6,469 nt of DNA from Planctomycetia bacterium. GTDB lineage: Bacteria; Planctomycetota; PLA2; JAEUHO01. Both the position numbers and the translations under genes were made by a program. The stretch spans positions 1-6,469 of the forward strand of contig JAUXCH010000299.1 of assembly GCA_030618975.1 (NCBI GenBank). The letters run 5' to 3'. Every line of letters starts with the position of its first letter. Position 1 is the first letter of the stretch. The notes beneath the pieces are model-generated. The model searched no databases, was not told the DNA's origin, and saw only the letters and a list, made by a program, of their open reading frames with translations. This document shows positions 6,373-6,469 of the stretch, one piece after another.

Positions 6373-6398
6373 CCGGTTGGGCCCGAGGACCCGACCGG
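6373..6398. repeat. Imperfect inverted repeat upstream of the three-module lipoprotein
   Basis: CCGGTTGGG (6373-6381) and CCCGACCGG (6390-6398) are inverted with an 8-base centre. Plus-strand RNA would pair all nine positions with one G-U; minus-strand RNA would have a C-A mismatch. It lies about 150 bases upstream of the lipoprotein start in a 245-base stretch with no gene or convincing promoter. It could be an operator, a hairpin of a plus-strand transcript, or chance in GC-rich DNA. Confidence 0.3.
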
Positions 6399-6469
6399 CA
6401 CCGGTACGCGTGAACCCCCACGAAATCCGCCCGGTGGCTGTCGCGAGCGCCCGTGCGTTCGCAGTCCTC

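Noticed and set aside
5067..6413. A 448-codon plus-strand open frame opposite the three-module lipoprotein
   Set aside because: No plausible start or domain, and low-complexity Arg/Gly composition. The minus strand has a strong ribosome binding site, signal peptide and ordered repeats.
1..6469. Search for tRNA, rRNA, CRISPR, insertion sequence ends or a defence-type gene cluster
   Set aside because: No cloverleaf, spaced direct repeats, transposase-like frame or nuclease/helicase motif was seen. All four genes are envelope, transport or AlkP-fold proteins, arranged as alternating strands rather than an operon.

Overview
The window is very GC-rich bacterial DNA carrying four complete protein genes and no RNA gene, CRISPR array or insertion sequence that I can see. 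Two gene products have lipoprotein signal peptides followed by glycine-rich linkers, which points to a diderm (Gram-negative-type) bacterium with a high-GC genome, such as Myxococcota, Planctomycetota, Acidobacteriota or a related uncultured lineage. The phylum cannot be fixed from this sequence alone.

Layout from left to right. Bases 1-213 are non-coding upstream sequence with one weak promoter candidate. A + strand gene (214-1380) encodes a secreted lipoprotein built as a six-bladed NHL-type beta-propeller. It converges, across only 58 bases, on a - strand gene (1439-3037) for a cytoplasmic alkaline-phosphatase-superfamily protein, which lacks the usual SDHG metal-binding motif. That gene is divergent from a + strand gene (3195-4994) for a DASS/SLC13-type anion permease with two RCK-C (TrkA-C) domains in its central cytoplasmic region. 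The 157-base divergent region holds a plausible promoter for the phosphatase-like gene with a perfect 7-bp inverted repeat between its -35 and -10 elements. After a 108-base convergent gap comes a - strand gene (5103-6224) for a second lipoprotein. It consists of a signal peptide, a ten-glycine linker and three tandem modules of about 114 residues that match no domain I recognise. Bases 6225-6469 are its upstream region and contain one imperfect inverted repeat but no gene.

How the genes relate. No two neighbours share a strand, so this is not an operon. The only arrangement suggesting a shared function is the divergent pair of permease and AlkP-superfamily protein, which could concern an anion such as sulfate and an ester of it; that is inference. 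The two lipoproteins look like independent envelope proteins. The most unusual items are the AlkP-fold protein with a degenerate metal site and the regularly spaced three-module lipoprotein. I see no clear sign of a multi-gene defence, mobile or biosynthetic system.
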